DNA of 64,000 bases, from positions 5,953,501 to 6,017,500 of the forward strand of contig NZ_JAKUKA010000001.1 of NCBI RefSeq assembly GCF_023156195.1. The letters are read 5' to 3'. The DNA comes from Chitinophaga sedimenti. Lineage in GTDB: Bacteria; Bacteroidota; Bacteroidia; Chitinophagales; Chitinophagaceae. A model generated the notes under the pieces. That model ran no database searches. It saw nothing but the letters and a program-made list of their open reading frames with translations, and was not told the DNA's origin. The translations under genes and the position numbers were made by a program. Shown in pieces: positions 8,739-17,103 of the stretch (position 1 is the stretch's first letter; the number at the start of each line of letters is the position of its first letter).

Positions 8739-9982
8739 GTGGGATTATCGGTAATTATTTATAATATGGGGATCGGGTTGTACCGGTTGGGGGTAGGCGT
8801 GGCCGCCCTGGCGGGCAACAAGAAGGCGAGGAAGTGGATTGAGGGACGGAAACCGGTCTGGGCGCAGCTAGGTTCGCTCGGAGCCACGGGCGCTGTATGG
8901 GTTCACGCCGCGTCACTTGGAGAGTTTGAGCAGGGCAGGCCGGTTTTGGAGGCCATCCGGGAACAGTACCCGGGCCGAAAAATAGTACTTACCTTCTTTT
9001 CTCCTTCGGGATACGAGGTGCGCAAAAACTATCCGGGTGCCGACCTGATTTGTTATCTCCCGCTGGATACGGCTGCCAATGCACGCCGTTTCGTGGAAAC
9101 GCTCCGGCCTTCAGTGGCTATTTTCATCAAGTACGAATTCTGGTATCATTATATAAAGGCGCTAAACGTGCCCCTGCTGCTCATTTCCGGAATTTTCAGG
9201 CCCGATCAGCTGTTTTTCAGGTGGCATGGAGGTCTTTACCGGGAGCTGCTGCGCGATATGGTGCATATCTTCCTGCAAAACCAGGAATCCGTCGATTTAT
9301 TAAAAGGTATTGGCATACAACACGTTAGCCTGTCCGGCGACACCCGCTTCGATCGCGTCTGGGAACTCCGGCAACACCCGGCACACCTGCCCGTGATTGC
9401 CCGCTTTTGCGGGGACAACAAGCGGGTCTTGGTCGCAGGCAGCACCTGGGAGGCAGATGAGGCTTTATTGGCCGGGTGGTGGACGACCCAATCGGGAACT
9501 GGTCGGCAATTGATCATCGCACCACACGAAATCGGGGAAAGCCATATTAACAAGATAAGGCAGCAATTTCCGTCAGCGATGCTGTACTCAGAGTTGGCCG
9601 CGGATGAAAACGCTCCCCGGCCGGATGTGCTGATCATCAATAATGTAGGTATGCTCTCGGCCATGTACCGCTATGGCGACATTGCCTATGTTGGCGGTGG
9701 TTTTGGGAAAGATGGAATCCATAACCTGCTGGAGCCGGCAGCCTATAGCAAACCCGTGATCATCGGCCCGGTTTACGAGAAGTACTATGAAGCAGTGCAG
9801 CTGGTTTCGCTTGGTGGGGCTATATCTATAGATGGCTTGAAGGGCTTTTCGGATGCGATGGCCGCCCTGGAGGAGCCACACATCTACCTGAATAAAGCCA
9901 GTATTGCCGGCGACTTTATCCGGGATAACCGGGGGCCACGGGGAAGATCATGGAATATATTAAGGAGAAGGCACTCCTTTAA
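8739..9982 (+). CDS. kdtA: 3-deoxy-D-manno-octulosonic acid transferase (frameshift near 9933)
   Basis: KdtA/WaaA adds Kdo to the lipid A precursor at the inner membrane. N-terminal hydrophobic anchor (LSVIIYNMGIGLYRLGV), then VWVHAASLGEFEQGRP, LTFFSPSGYE and YEFWYHY, the Kdo-transferase marks; the nucleotide-binding half has AGSTWEADE, APHEIGESH, YVGGGFG and HNLLEPAAY. The start is a GTG at 8739; an ATG at 8766 is possible. Near 9933 a G-run of five should be six; with that base the gene ends KIMEYIKEKALL at 9982. The uncorrected frame runs to 10070 through a hairpin and is unlikely. Confidence 0.92.
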
Positions 9983-10000
9983 GATCAATAATATCAACCT

Positions 10001-10037
10001 AAAAGAAAATAGCCATGTGGAGCAACACCCACATGGT
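10001..10037 (-). terminator. Hairpin between kdtA and the 10063-10885 gene
   Basis: Perfect stem CCATGTGG (10013-10020) / CCACATGG (10029-10036). On the minus strand it is followed by CTATTTTCTTTT, so it probably terminates the minus-strand gene. There is no T-tract on the plus side. Confidence 0.55.
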
Positions 10038-10062
10038 ACTAATTACGCACGATTGCGCTATA

Positions 10063-10885
10063 TCAGGTAAAACGTTTCTTTACGATCGCACAAAACTGCT
10101 GCACCAGCGGATTGTCTTCCAGCCAGCCCTCTTTGACCTTAAGCTCGCGCTCGATCCAATTATTGGCCTCCTGCAATGAGGTACATTCGTTAATGGTCTT
10201 AATCGAGCGCTCGTACATATTTTTCTCACCGCGGAATAATTCTTCAATAAACCGGAAGCGGTCATTGATGCCGATGGCGTTCTTTAAATCCTGTATGCCC
10301 ATTTCACCCAGCCGTTGACCCACTTCTATGTTAGACTGGCGTAACTGATCGTTCAGCGAATTGCCGTTTACCAGTTCGTTGATGTCTTTCCGTATATTGG
10401 TCGCCGCCGGTTCCGTATGACCGTTATAATGCGGCTTTTCAGGCATATCGAACAGGGTGGGGCGTTTAGGCTCTTCCTGTTGTTTGGTTTTGATGGGGAC
10501 ACGTCGGGATGATAACCGTTATCGCGACGTTCAGGCACAACCGGTTCCGGCGCGGGGGCTTCTGCAGGCGGCGGTGGTGTGGGTTGAATCATTTGTGCGG
10601 CAACAGGGGGAGATAAGGTTCATGATTGGTTGGAGGAGCCGGAGCGGTGGCGACAGGTTTTTCTTCTTCCACGACAACAGCTTCTACCACAGCAGCCTGT
10701 ACGGGCAAAATTACCGCAACGTGGCCGTGTGAACCGGAGTTTAAATCACGCTCTCTCTGCAAAATATTACGCTGATGTAATATTTCTGCCTGCAGTAGCT
10801 GTGAATAGTAGGATATAGTTTGCAGGTTAGCCCGGGCAGCTTTTAATTCCTGTAACTTATCAATTAAGGCATTAATTTTTTCCAT
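10063..10885 (-). CDS. Conserved hypothetical, coiled-coil / Pro-rich linker / C-terminal domain (two frameshifts)
   Basis: Not a family I can name. The N-terminal ~50 residues are helical and rich in Leu/Gln/Ala (coiled-coil-like), followed by a Val/Ala/Pro/Glu-rich linker (EEEKPVATAPAPP, PTPPPPAEAPAPEPV) and a conserved C-terminal domain of about 125 residues (KNAIGINDRFRFIEELF, EANNWIERELK). Breaks lie near 10622 and 10490; restored length is about 273 residues. No signal peptide or membrane segment. It is divergent from tdk with a 90-base gap. A similar C-terminal segment occurs widely in Bacteroidota hypothetical proteins, by my recollection; function unknown. Confidence 0.75.
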
Positions 10886-10976
10886 GCGTTAATTGTTTAA
10901 CGTACTGACGGTAAAATTATTTTATTTGCATAAAGTTAGCCAATTTCTAATTAATTGATGATCAAAATACTATCAT

Positions 10977-11546
10977 ATGTTTATTGAGCCGGTGATGGCA
11001 GGTCGAAAAAACGGATGGATTGAAGTGATATGTGGTTCGATGTTCTCCGGTAAAACCGAAGAGCTGATCCGCCGGTTGAAACGTGCGCGTATAGCCAACC
11101 TGGGTGTCGAGATTTTTAAGCCGGGAATAGATATACGTTACGACGAAACAAATATTGTTTCGCATGATACCAATAGAATTTTGTCCACACCCGTAGATAG
11201 TTCGCAACAGATTTTGCTGCTCGGACAGGGAGTGGATGTAGTGGGCATAGACGAAGCGCAGTTTTTTGATGCGGGATTACCTGAAGTTTGTGAGGCGTTG
11301 GCGCTAAAGGGCATTCGGGTAATTGTAGCCGGGCTGGATATGGATTTTCAGTGCAGGCCTTTTGGCCCTATCCCGGACTTGCTGGCAAAGGCTGATTACA
11401 TCACGAAACTTCATGCGATCTGCGTAAAATGCGGCAGCATCGCCAATTATTCTTACCGCAAATCTGCCGATAAAGGAAAGGTATTGTTAGGGGAAAAAGA
11501 CGTTTACGAGCCGCGTTGCCGGGTTTGTTACAACCTGCCCGACTGA
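10977..11546 (+). CDS. tdk: Thymidine kinase
   Basis: Type II (TK1-like) thymidine kinase of the dNTP salvage pathway. It is intact, 189 residues: P-loop GSMFSGKTE near residues 20-28, the catalytic-base region IDEAQFF near 93, lasso-loop substrate contacts FGPIPDLLAKAD, and zinc-binding cysteines CVKC and CRVC. The start is the ATG at 10977; MAGRKNGW a few codons in is a second possibility. Its last 19 bases overlap the end of the convergent GtrA gene. Confidence 0.95.
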   Translation: MFIEPVMAGRKNGWIEVICGSMFSGKTEELIRRLKRARIANLGVEIFKPGIDIRYDETNIVSHDTNRILSTPVDSSQQILLLGQGVDVVGIDEAQFFDAGLPEVCEALALKGIRVIVAGLDMDFQCRPFGPIPDLLAKADYITKLHAICVKCGSIANYSYRKSADKGKVLLGEKDVYEPRCRVCYNLPD

Positions 11547-12061
11547 TCCTCGGCCATCACTTCAATGGCCTGTGGTTCGGAAACGGGCACAGGCTGCTCT
11601 TTAAAAGTGAAGCGCTTCTGCGTTACATAACTGAATGATACCACGATAATAGTGGTCAGTATTTTAGAAATAGTAGGGTAAAAGCCGCAGTACTCCACAA
11701 ACACTTTCAGGAACACATAGTTAAAAAGGATACAAAACGCCACCAGCAGAAAATACCGGAACAGCTGTACGCGCCCGCGGAGGTTCGATTCCGTAAAAGT
11801 GATGTATTTGCTGAGCAGGAAGCCCGATGGGAACGTGATGCAGAAGGAAATGATAAACGCCATGATGTGTGGCGATACCACCATAAAGCCGAGGTCTGTA
11901 TTAGCTTTTCCCAGGATGAAGTTGTAGCTGATGAAAAAGATGACGATGTCGAGCAACGTATTGCCGCCTCCGCAAACCACGTATTTGAAGGTTTGGAAGG
12001 GGATTATCTTCTCAAATGGCTTATGGAAGAATTGCAGAATATTTAAAATCAGCTGTTGCAT
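11528..12061 (-). CDS. GtrA-like four-helix membrane protein
   Basis: Small integral membrane protein of the GtrA family, associated with moving lipid-linked sugars across the inner membrane. The segment FKYVVCGGGNTLLDIVIFF (first helix), the IMAFIISFCITFPSGFLLSKY helix region, FRYFLLVAFCILFNYVF and the last helix ISKILTTIIVVSFSY-VTQKRFTF match the family order. The start MQQLILNILQF at 12061 is preferred to an in-frame upstream Met at 12112, because the extra residues (QLNLRR) are not part of the domain. Intact. No sugar transferase neighbours it here. Confidence 0.85.
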   Translation of the reverse strand: MQQLILNILQFFHKPFEKIIPFQTFKYVVCGGGNTLLDIVIFFISYNFILGKANTDLGFMVVSPHIMAFIISFCITFPSGFLLSKYITFTESNLRGRVQLFRYFLLVAFCILFNYVFLKVFVEYCGFYPTISKILTTIIVVSFSYVTQKRFTFKEQPVPVSEPQAIEVMAEDQSGRL

Positions 12062-12128
12062 AGTCCGACGCAAATTTAGCTGGTTTTTTGCAGGCTTCAC
12101 CCCGATTAACAATTATTTTAATGCTTTT

Positions 12129-13603
12129 TTAACGCAGGTTTCTCCGCAGTTTCCAGTTAGAAGGCTGAGGTACAGGTTGTTGTGCAGCCGTAACGCGCTG
12201 CCAGAGCTGCACGGCTAAGATCGCCGCCGCTTGTGCCGCTTCGCTGTTTTCTGCCCGCAGTGACTGGGGCGTAAAATATTTTCCGATGAAGTTGGTATCG
12301 AACTGGCCGGTAATAAACGCTGGTTGCTGCAGCGCCCACTTACCAAACGGGAGGGTGGTGCGGATACCTTTCACCCGGTATTCGTTGATCGCGCGGATCA
12401 GCCGCTCGCGGGCCTCTTCGCGGGTTTGTCCCCAGGCGATGAGTTTGGCGATCATGGGATCATAGAAGATCGGGATATCCATACCCTGCTCATAACCATC
12501 GTCGACCCGCACGTTATTGCCCTGCGGACGGATGTAGGTTTCCAGTTTGCCGGTGTCCGGCAAAAAGTTGTTGGCGGGATCTTCGGCGCAGATGCGTAAC
12601 TCGATCGCATGGCCGTTTATCTTTAAGTCTTCTGGCTAAAAGAAAGTTTTTCTCCTCTTGCTATGTGGATTTGCTCCTTAACCAGGTCGAGGCCGGTAAT
12701 CATTTCCGTTACGGGATGCTCTACCTGCAAACGGGTATTCATCTCCAGGAAATAAAAATTAAGCTGCTCATCTACCAGGAACTCCACTGTGCCCGCACCA
12801 TAATAATCACATGCCCGGGCTACGTCCACCGCACATTTGCCCATGGCGGAGCGGATGTCCGGGGTCAGACAGCTGGATGGTGCTTCCTCGATCAATTTCT
12901 GGTGACGGCGCTGTATGCTGCACTCTCTTTCAAAAAGATATACATAATTGCCATGTTGGTCGCCCAGCAACTGGATTTCAATATGCCGCGGGGAGCCTAC
13001 ATACTTTTCAATGAATACGGCATCGTCGCCAAACGCGTTGAGTGCTTCACTTTTCGCCATACCAATCTGTTCTTCCAGCTCGCCTTCGTGCTGCACCACG
13101 CGCATACCCTTGCCACCGCCGCCTGCAGAGGCTTTGATCAGGATCGGGAACCCGGTGCGTTTTACCACCTCGCGCGCTTCTTCCAGGCTGCGCAACGGCG
13201 TTTCGGTTCCGGGCACCATCGGTACGCCGAACTTCTGTGCGGCTTGTTTCGCGGCCAGTTTACTGCCCATGACGCTGATAGAAGCGGGAGAGGGGCCAAT
13301 GAAGATGAGTCCTGCGTATTTTACCGCCTGTGAAAAAGCGGCATTCTCGCTTAAAAAGCCATAACCGGGATGAATGCCTTCTGCGCCTGTCTGTTTGGCG
13401 GCCGCAATAATTTTATCGGCTACGAGGTATGACTGGTTCGAAGGGGCGGGACCAATGCACACGGCCTCATCGGCGTACTGCACAAAGGGCATTTCACGAT
13501 CGGCTTCCGAATAAACGGCTACTGTAGCTATTCCCATTTCTTTGGCCGACCGCATGATGCGGAGGGCAATTTCGCCCCGGTTGGCAACGAGTATTTTCTT
13601 CAT
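12129..13603 (-). CDS. accC: Biotin carboxylase subunit of an acyl-CoA carboxylase (frameshift near 12620)
   Basis: ATP-dependent carboxylation of biotin on a carrier protein. N-terminal MKKILVANRGEIALRIMRSA, the ATP-grasp glycine loop KASAGGGGKGMRVV, FIEKYVGSPRHIEIQ and EMNTRLQVEHPVTEMITG are in the first part; the frame breaks after EKLSFSQK near 12620, and the C-terminal biotin-carboxylase domain (DGYEQGMDIPIFYDPMIAKL) follows. Restored length is about 491 residues, longer than E. coli AccC (~450), with an extra C-terminal tail. That, and the absence of accB next to it, leaves open propionyl-/acyl-CoA carboxylase rather than acetyl-CoA carboxylase. Confidence 0.88.
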
Positions 13604-13650
13604 TGAACAATTGTAAAGGGATAAAGATAAGGTATTTGGCTTTTAGCCGT

Positions 13651-13658
13651 TACCTTTG
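13651..13658 (+). promoter_or_regulatory. -7 element directly before the ccmB start
   Basis: TACCTTTG matches TAnnTTTG exactly. The GTG start of ccmB at 13664 is only 6 bases downstream, which would make the transcript leaderless or nearly so. No -33 element at the standard distance. Confidence 0.4.
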
Positions 13659-13663
13659 CAGCC

Positions 13664-14326
13664 GTGAAAACATACCTGTCACAAATCATCACCCTGGTGA
13701 AAAAGGACCTGGTGCTCGAATGGCGCCAGAAGCATGCGTTTTTCGGCATTGTGCTCTACATTTTTGCGACGGTGTTCGTGATTAACCTGATGATCATGAA
13801 ACCGGAAGACAAAATCTGGAATGCCTTGTTCTGGATCGTGCAGCTGTTTGTGTGCGTAAATGCGGTAGCAAAAAGTTTCATGCAGGAAAGCCGGGGCAGG
13901 ATGTTATACTTCGCCTCGCTGGTGCATCCACGGCAGTTTATCATTGCCAAACTCATTTATAATGTGATCCTGATGTTGTTTATGAGTATCATGTCGCTGG
14001 TATGCTGTACCATGCTGCTCGGCAACCCGATTATTTCTCCTTATTACTTTATAGGAGTGGTGATGCTCGGCGGGCTTAGTCTGTCGCTGATATTCACCAT
14101 GTTGGCCGCTATTGCCTCACAGGCGAGTCAGAACGCAGCGCTTATGGCTATTATGGGGTTCCCGCTGATTATGCCTTTCCTGATGCTGCTTGGAAACATT
14201 TCCCGCACTGCATTTGAGCCAGTGCTGCAGCCCGGGCTGGTGTATATGTTTTGCCTCCTCGGTGGACTAGACGTGTTAGTTATCGGGCTGGCGCTCATTT
14301 TGTTCCCTTACCTCTGGAAGGAATAA
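13664..14326 (+). CDS. ccmB: Heme exporter subunit CcmB
   Basis: Membrane subunit of the CcmABCD heme-handling ABC complex of cytochrome c maturation. It is intact, 220 residues with six predicted hydrophobic helices. CcmB hallmarks are DLVLEWRQKHAF at the N-terminus, WIVQLFVCVNAVAKSF and ESRGRMLYFASLVHPRQFI. The only plausible start before the conserved start of the protein is GTG at 13664. It is divergent from the biotin carboxylase gene (60-base gap) and followed by ccmC after 178 bases with its own promoter. The ATPase CcmA is not in the window. Confidence 0.9.
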   Translation: MKTYLSQIITLVKKDLVLEWRQKHAFFGIVLYIFATVFVINLMIMKPEDKIWNALFWIVQLFVCVNAVAKSFMQESRGRMLYFASLVHPRQFIIAKLIYNVILMLFMSIMSLVCCTMLLGNPIISPYYFIGVVMLGGLSLSLIFTMLAAIASQASQNAALMAIMGFPLIMPFLMLLGNISRTAFEPVLQPGLVYMFCLLGGLDVLVIGLALILFPYLWKE

Positions 14327-14450
14327 AAGTGTTAAAGTATTACTAATTAACCCCTTTCATTTTATCTTTTTCAATAAACTTATTGTTTGATTGGAGGATT
14401 GATTAACAAAATTCTTCCCTTTTGCATGATTGCGAAAATCACCGAAAGTC

Positions 14451-14481
14451 TTTGTCGTTACCTATAAAACCTGTAGGTTTG
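14451..14481 (+). promoter_or_regulatory. Promoter of ccmC-ccmD
   Basis: TTTG (14451-14454), exactly 19 bases, TAGGTTTG (14474-14481): a full match to the Bacteroidota housekeeping promoter. It lies inside the longest possible ccmC frame and therefore fixes the ccmC start at 14505. Confidence 0.75.
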
Positions 14482-14504
14482 CCCCCACATTTAGCATCGG
14501 AATA

Positions 14505-15170
14505 ATGGCAAAACATTGGTGGAAAATTTTAAGCGTAGTAATCATTCTTTACACGATCATCGCCGGGTTGAGCGTAAAGATCCCGATCATCGCCAATAAC
14601 GAGGAAACATCCCGTAATCTTTTCTATCATGTGCCGATGTGGATAGCGATGTATACCCAGTTTGGTATATCTGTGGTTGCATCCATTATGTATCTGGCTT
14701 CCAACGATTTGAAGAAAGATATTTGGGCATCGAGCGCTGGTAGTGTAGGGGTATTATTCGGGTTGATGGGATTTGCCACCGGTTCTCTCTGGGCAACGTA
14801 CACCTGGGGCGGCACCATTACGGACGATCCGAAACAGATCAGCACTGCGCTGGCACTGTTGATTTACCTGGCGTACCTCGTGCTGCGCTCTTCTTTCTCC
14901 GATCTTGACAAAAGGGCCCGCGTTTCGGCGATCTTCAATGTATTTGCCTTTGCGCTGCTCATCCCGCTTACTTATATTATTCCGAGAATGGTAGACTCGT
15001 TGCATCCGGGCAGCACCAGCAGTCCTGGCTTCAAATCTGCTGACACAGACGGTACCATGATGCGCCTGTTTTATCCTGCCATGATCGGTTGGGCGCTCTT
15101 CAGCGTTTGGTTATACACCATCAGGGTAAGATATAGAAAACTCGCGCTTAAAAAGATTATACATGCGTAA
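14505..15170 (+). CDS. ccmC: Cytochrome c biogenesis protein CcmC
   Basis: Six-helix membrane protein presenting heme to the chaperone CcmE at the periplasmic face. The heme-binding tryptophan-rich loop is visible as GSLWATYTWGGTITDDPK, and the two conserved histidines lie in FYHVPMW and DSLHPG. Start MAKHWWKILSV at 14505 is chosen because a perfect promoter ends at 14481 and the upstream in-frame residues are unlike the family; length 221 residues, intact. Overlaps the following small ccmD-like gene by 8 bases (ATG at 15163), so the two are translationally linked. Confidence 0.93.
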   Translation: MAKHWWKILSVVIILYTIIAGLSVKIPIIANNEETSRNLFYHVPMWIAMYTQFGISVVASIMYLASNDLKKDIWASSAGSVGVLFGLMGFATGSLWATYTWGGTITDDPKQISTALALLIYLAYLVLRSSFSDLDKRARVSAIFNVFAFALLIPLTYIIPRMVDSLHPGSTSSPGFKSADTDGTMMRLFYPAMIGWALFSVWLYTIRVRYRKLALKKIIHA

Positions 15171-15393
15171 TAGAACCTTCTCCTTTTTTCTGCTGACGAT
15201 ATTTTCGCTGTTCATCAGCACTATGACTTTTGCGCAGCAACAGAACACAGAAACCGGCGCTATCAATGAAATGATGCGTTCCAATGGAAAGATCAATGTC
15301 GTGATTGGCGTATTGGTAATCATTTTTGTCGGAATTGTGTTATACCTGGTGAGGATCGAGCGCAAGCTCCATAAACTGGAACAGGAAAAATAA
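15163..15393 (+). CDS. CcmD-like small membrane protein
   Basis: A 76-residue protein with an N-terminal signal-like segment ending FAQQQ and one transmembrane helix (INVVIGVLVIIFVGIVLYLV) followed by a basic/helical tail (RIERKLHKLEQEK). Size, topology and position directly after ccmC identify it as the CcmD-like partner that helps release holo-CcmE in better-studied systems; sequence identity alone would not prove it. Overlaps ccmC by 8 bases. Confidence 0.75.
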   Translation: MRNRTFSFFLLTIFSLFISTMTFAQQQNTETGAINEMMRSNGKINVVIGVLVIIFVGIVLYLVRIERKLHKLEQEK

Positions 15394-15432
15394 CCATCGA
15401 AATAACCAAAACAACATCTTAAACAACTTTTT

Positions 15433-16871
15433 ATGGCAACAGCTACAGCACCCGTGCAGGAAGCTCACTACAGCTTTTTTAAGAGCGTAGAAGAGAGCTT
15501 CGATAAGGCGGCCAAATTCACCAAATGGGAGAAGGGCATCCTGGAGCAGATTAAGGCGTGCAATGCGGTATACCGCATGAAATTCCCCGTTAGAATGGAG
15601 GGCAACCGCATCGAAGTTATCGAGGCTTACCGCGTGCAGCACTCTCACCACAAACTCCCCTGTAAAGGCGGTATCCGCTTCAGCGATGAAGTGAACCAGG
15701 ACGAAGTAATGGCCCTGGCCGCCCTGATGACCTACAAATGTGCGATCGTGAACGTTCCGTTCGGTGGTGCAAAAGGTGGTATCAAAATTAATCCCCGTCA
15801 CTATACGCCTTTCCAGCTGGAAAGCATTACCCGTCGTTATACCGCGGAACTGGTGAAGAAAAACTTCATTGGCCCCGGCGTTGACGTACCTGCTCCCGAT
15901 TATGGAACAGGCGAACGGGAAATGAGCTGGATCCCCGGATACCTATACGAGCCTCCGTCCCGGCGAAATCGACGGCGCAGGTTGCGTTACCGGTAAGCCA
16001 GTAGCACTCGGCGGCGTACGCGGCCGTAAAGAAGCCACCGGTCTTGGTGTGTTCTATGGTCTGCGCGAGCTGTGCAACGTAAAAGAAGATATGGAGAAAC
16101 TGGGTCTGAACCCGGGTATCGAAGGTAAAAGGGTAATCGTGCAGGGTATGGGTAACGTAGGCTACCATGCTGCTAAATATTTCCACGAAGCAGGCGCTAT
16201 CGTAGTTTGCCTCATCGAATGGGATGGCGCTATCTACAATGAAAAAGGCCTCAACCCGGACGAGGTGCTGAAGCACCGCAACGAAACCGGTTCTATCATC
16301 AACTTCCCCGGCGCTAAAAACCTGGAAAAAAAATACAGACGGCCTGGAGCAGGAGTGCGATATCCTGATCCCCGCTGCGCTGGAAAACGTGATCCACGGT
16401 GGTAACGCCGACCGCGTAAAGGCAAAAATCATCGGTGAAGCCGCTAACGGCCCGCTGACGCCTGAAGCCGACGAAATCCTGAACGCCAAAGGCGTGATCG
16501 TTGCCGGACATGTTCCTGAACGCCGGTGGTGTAACCGTTTCATACTTCGAATGGTTAAAAACCTCAGCCACGTACGTTATGGTCGTCTCGGAAAACGTTT
16601 CGACGAAAATATGAACATCCACATCCTGAGCGTTATTGAAGAAATGACCGGCAGGAAAGTAAACGAGCAGGAGCGCAAATTCATCGCGCATGGCGCCGAT
16701 GAAGTGGATTTAGTATACTCTGGTCTGGAAGAAACCATGATCGCTGCCCTCCATGAGGTGCGCGACGTCATGAATCAGAACAAAGACATCAAAGATATGC
16801 GTACCGCAGCTTATGTTTGCGCCATCAACAAAGTAGGCGTTGCATACGAATCACTCGGTATTTTTCCTTGA
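15433..16871 (+). CDS. gdhA: Glu/Leu/Phe/Val dehydrogenase (several frameshifts)
   Basis: Glutamate dehydrogenase family enzyme interconverting glutamate and 2-oxoglutarate. Substrate domain marks: KGGIRFSDEV, NVPFGGAKGGIKINP (catalytic-lysine region), GPGVDVPAPDYGTGEREMSWI. NAD domain: VIVQGMGNVGYHAAK. C-terminal part: KNLSHVRYGRLGKRFDE. Breaks occur near 15945, 16330, 16508 and 16555 (the last in an A-run where TTAAAAACC should have one more A); the piece between 16508 and 16555 reads DMFLNAGGVTVSYFEW in the right frame. Restored length is about 480 residues, normal. A perfect terminator follows. Confidence 0.92.
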
Positions 16872-16890
16872 TATACTGTATATCGTTATA

Positions 16891-16918
16891 AACGGGCCGG
16901 CTTTATGCCGGCCTTTTT
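16891..16918 (+). terminator. Intrinsic terminator after gdhA
   Basis: Stem GGCCGGC (16895-16901) / GCCGGCC (16907-16913), loop TTTAT, then TTTTT. Confidence 0.85.
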
Positions 16919-17072
16919 ATGGATTGCTTTCCAGTGAGCTGGATAACTTTGTTCCCTGCGCTATTGATACCGTGCCAAAAGTTAACCTCCTGACCCTCAA
17001 TACCCCTCCCCGATAACATTATATTAATCACTTCTATTATGTTAATAAAATTATCATATGATAGCTAAATGC

Positions 17073-17080
17073 TATTTTTG
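17073..17080 (+). promoter_or_regulatory. -7 element of the PKD-repeat gene
   Basis: TATTTTTG matches TAnnTTTG. Because it ends at 17080, a GTG start at 17080 would lie in the promoter; the GTG at 17104 is the better start. No clear -33. Confidence 0.5.
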
Positions 17081-17103
17081 TGGGCATTTTATCCCGAAAC
17101 ACC

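Noticed and set aside
8739..10070. C-terminal 50 residues of the uncorrected kdtA frame
   Set aside because: They come from reading past a missing G near 9933 and cross a hairpin; the family C-terminus appears in the corrected frame.
15433..16871. gdhA as a pseudogene
   Set aside because: All conserved motifs are present; breaks are single bases and look like read errors.
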